Assembly: GCA_914767715.1 (NCBI GenBank)
Contig: OU612070.1
Coordinates: 15,147,501 to 15,207,500, forward strand
Origin: Membranipora membranacea
Lineage: Eukaryota > Bryozoa > Gymnolaemata > Cheilostomatida > Membraniporidae
Length of the DNA stretch: 60,000 nucleotides
Direction: 5' to 3'
Part shown: piece by piece, positions 57,890 to 60,000 of the stretch
Position numbering within the stretch: the first letter of the stretch is position 1
Layout: every line of letters begins with the position of its first letter
The notes under the pieces: generated by a model
Told to the model about the DNA's origin: nothing
Databases searched by the model: none
What the model saw: only the letters and a program-made list of their open reading frames with translations
Program-made: the position numbers and the translations under genes

Positions 57890-59849
57890 CACTGTACTGT
57901 CTCCCCAAAACATTCACACATAATCCAGGAACAACTTATAATTCATATTGACAGTGACTGTTAGTGATACTGTTAGTAAGTATAGCCTGAGTAGGCCTAT
58001 TGTCTACCTGAGTCCTAGCTAGCTTGTTTGTATGGGGAGTTACATAGACTGGAATTTGGAAGCACCTGTGCATACTTTCGAGGCAGGTATATGATTTTGG
58101 ATCGCCTTTTAGGACCTAGAAATAACTTGTCAATCTGCGGTACGTTCCAAGACTTATCAAAACTCAAGGAGCAGCCTACACTCTGTAATTCAGCACAAAT
58201 AGTTTGTCTGTTAGTGCGCAACCCAAGCTGCTCACATGCTATTGATTAGACGAGTTGTTTCGTATTCTCGCTTGAGAAGAGCGGAAAGCTAGATCTAATT
58301 TTTCTGTACCGTACAGCTCACCTCACCTCATACCATGGACGTCATTGATTTCAGCTGTTATTAATCAGGCTGTCATCATAGATATCTGCGGAAAACAAAG
58401 AATTCCATTATTATGCGCCATATTGAGAGTGTTATGAACGATAATGTATGCTTGGGATAAGTCATAGTTTATTGAATTAGCCATCTGGAGTTTTGAATCT
58501 GTCATAAGTATTGAATCCGCCATACTCTGTTTCGAATACATCATAATCAATGAATTCACCCGAGCTCACAATCTTCTTATATCCTTGTTCACTTTCAACC
58601 CAACCTGGCTGTGTCATCATTTATTGATAGAGAGCGCTTACCTTAGACGAGTAAATATAACCTATAGTTAGTTTTGCTGGTTTGGAGGTGAGTCAATATT
58701 TTTAGCTGACATGGGAGTTCATGTTATGTTAAGTTATGAAGTAGGGTAAACGTGGGCTAGCCATACATGACGATACGTAATGATAACCTTTCCTCCTGAG
58801 TATTTTTTACTCCTCTGGGGAGTTTCATACCGTTGGTGTCAAGGAGTGCAGCCCACCGTATGTCAGATTCTTATCTTGAACATATGTGGCAAACAGGGCT
58901 TTTCATCTTCCATTCTCGATGTATATCTTTTCAGTGATCCAAGTTGCCGATTATTATATTCCATGCATGTCATTGATTGCTGTTGTCATTTTGTATTATT
59001 ACCTGCTCAGTCCTACTTAGCCGTTGCAAAGAGGACTTTTAAATTAATCCTTCGATTACTTTGAGGCTGCAAAACAGTTGGAATACTTTCGTTGCATGGC
59101 CTCTTACTGCAAATTGTCAGATATTAGCATATGTCTCTCATAACAGCTGATCAAGATTACTATTGTGTCTAAGGAGTTGCCCCCTTTTAAAGTAAGTGAA
59201 GACAACTGAACAAGTTGTGGGTTTTCTGTTATTCGGTGCAGCAGGGAGGGTGGGATATCCCATCCTCACAGAGTGCAGGGAGTCCCAAACTGTTCAGCGT
59301 TAACACACAATTTTGTTTCAACGAATCGTTAAAATCTTCCGGTTGTTCTTTTTGCATTGATGCGACTGAAATATATTTCCATTTCTTGTGTTTTGATTTG
59401 GAATTTTCAGTCTATTTTACTGAGAACAATAAGTACAGGAATGTATTAAAACGCAAAAAGTTGAAAATGCTGAACGACTGTCTTATTTGTAAAGTATTTA
59501 AAAAATGTTTCAACTTATTTTCTAATTGTCAAAGACACAAATTGATCTGTCAGACTATAAAAAAGATCTTTCATAGAACACTTCATAGGTATGAACAAAC
59601 TTGAATTTATTAAAACCAATGACAAGCGAGGAGAGAGATCCTTGTTAAGCAATTGCATAGGCTTGTTCAAAAAGTTCATACCGGCAGTTTGGGCAGGGCC
59701 AGAGTGCAATCATCCTAGCCTTCATGACGCCGGTAATAGCATCAGACAAGACCAGTCAAAACCCTTCAAGCCAAGCCATAAAGTTGGTCAAACTTAAAGA
59801 GTCAATTAATTTGCCATAACCCACATAGTTGGTGACGCACTACTTGGCT
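57890..59849. other. Right-end interval without recognised genes
   Basis: Several 60-130-codon frames occur (for example 59215-59604 and 59591-59797 on the plus strand), none with a recognisable domain or convincing splice context. The 59215 frame is Lys/Phe/Cys-rich, as expected for AT-rich non-coding DNA. Confidence 0.5.
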
Positions 59850-59985
59850 GCAATTTCTGCAGCACACACTAGCCTTCAGTACAATGGGGCCCAACAAACC
59901 CCAGAGAAAAATTCAAATGTAGTAAATTCGAGACTTGAACAGTGAAGGAGATGGCTCTAACCAGCTGAACCACCTCCTACTCTGA
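59850..59985 (-). mobile_element. tRNA-derived SINE, copy 2
   Basis: The minus strand has GGAGGTGGTTCAGCTGGTTA (A box), GTTCAAGTCTCGAA (B box) and the GGGGTTTGTTGGGCCCC body shared with 42409-42575. It may run past 59830. Confidence 0.7.
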
Positions 59986-60000
59986 TCGAGCAACCCGCAG

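Noticed and set aside
59215-59604. 129-codon plus frame at the right edge
   Set aside because: Composition typical of AT-rich non-coding DNA; no domain, signal or splice support.

Overview
This window is eukaryotic nuclear DNA, AT-rich, with short exons, GT/AG introns of roughly 0.1-8 kb and many small mobile elements. The genes are animal genes: a RalBP1-type RhoGAP, MEMO1 and a receptor tyrosine phosphatase with fucolectin-like modules. Together with the LINE, tRNA-derived SINE and hAT/TTAA-type MITE content this suggests a marine invertebrate. I cannot name the phylum from the sequence alone. There is no bacterial-style operon, CRISPR array or rRNA.

Layout. (1) 367-19828, minus strand: a RALBP1 orthologue. 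Thirteen coding exons join in phase, and I propose a start exon; the 3' end probably lies beyond the left edge. (2) 19829-23600: a gene-poor stretch with repeats and the 3' end of a LINE. (3) 23883-25693, minus strand: a small secreted-type gene with a PAN/apple-like domain followed by a C-type lectin domain; its first exon was not found. (4) 27649-32874, plus strand: a complete eight-exon MEMO1 gene (302 aa) with a poly(A) signal at 33335. (5) 35344-56371, minus strand: a large receptor-type tyrosine phosphatase with 34 recognised exons. It has a signal peptide, three fucolectin-like modules, three fibronectin III domains, a furin-like site, a transmembrane helix and two phosphatase domains. 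It converges tail-to-tail on MEMO1. (6) 56372-60000: no recognisable gene, with a SINE at the right edge.

Genes were reconstructed by hand from homology, splice sites and codon phase. In the receptor phosphatase every junction is in phase except two, both in the first phosphatase domain (D1). The short exon at 42780 does not fit its upstream neighbour. The exon that should carry the catalytic P-loop (the part after HC) is not found between 39597 and 40447. The second domain (D2) keeps a CX5R motif (CLNGATR) but lacks a normal WPD loop.

The most novel signal is a family of ultra-short palindromes, CAAGGAG...CTCCTTG, 20-29 bp in total. Three copies (22351, 25409, 57862) are each flanked by a perfect 7-bp direct repeat of different sequence, as expected of target-site duplications; a fourth copy (26189) is decayed. 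Other well-supported elements are a 2.1-kb long-inverted-repeat element with an 8-bp duplication (53338-55460), two hAT-like MITEs with 8-bp duplications (24263-24573; 27960-28373, the latter carrying a tRNA-like sequence), and a head-to-head pair of TTAA-flanked MITEs forming a 0.73-kb palindrome (44244-44974).
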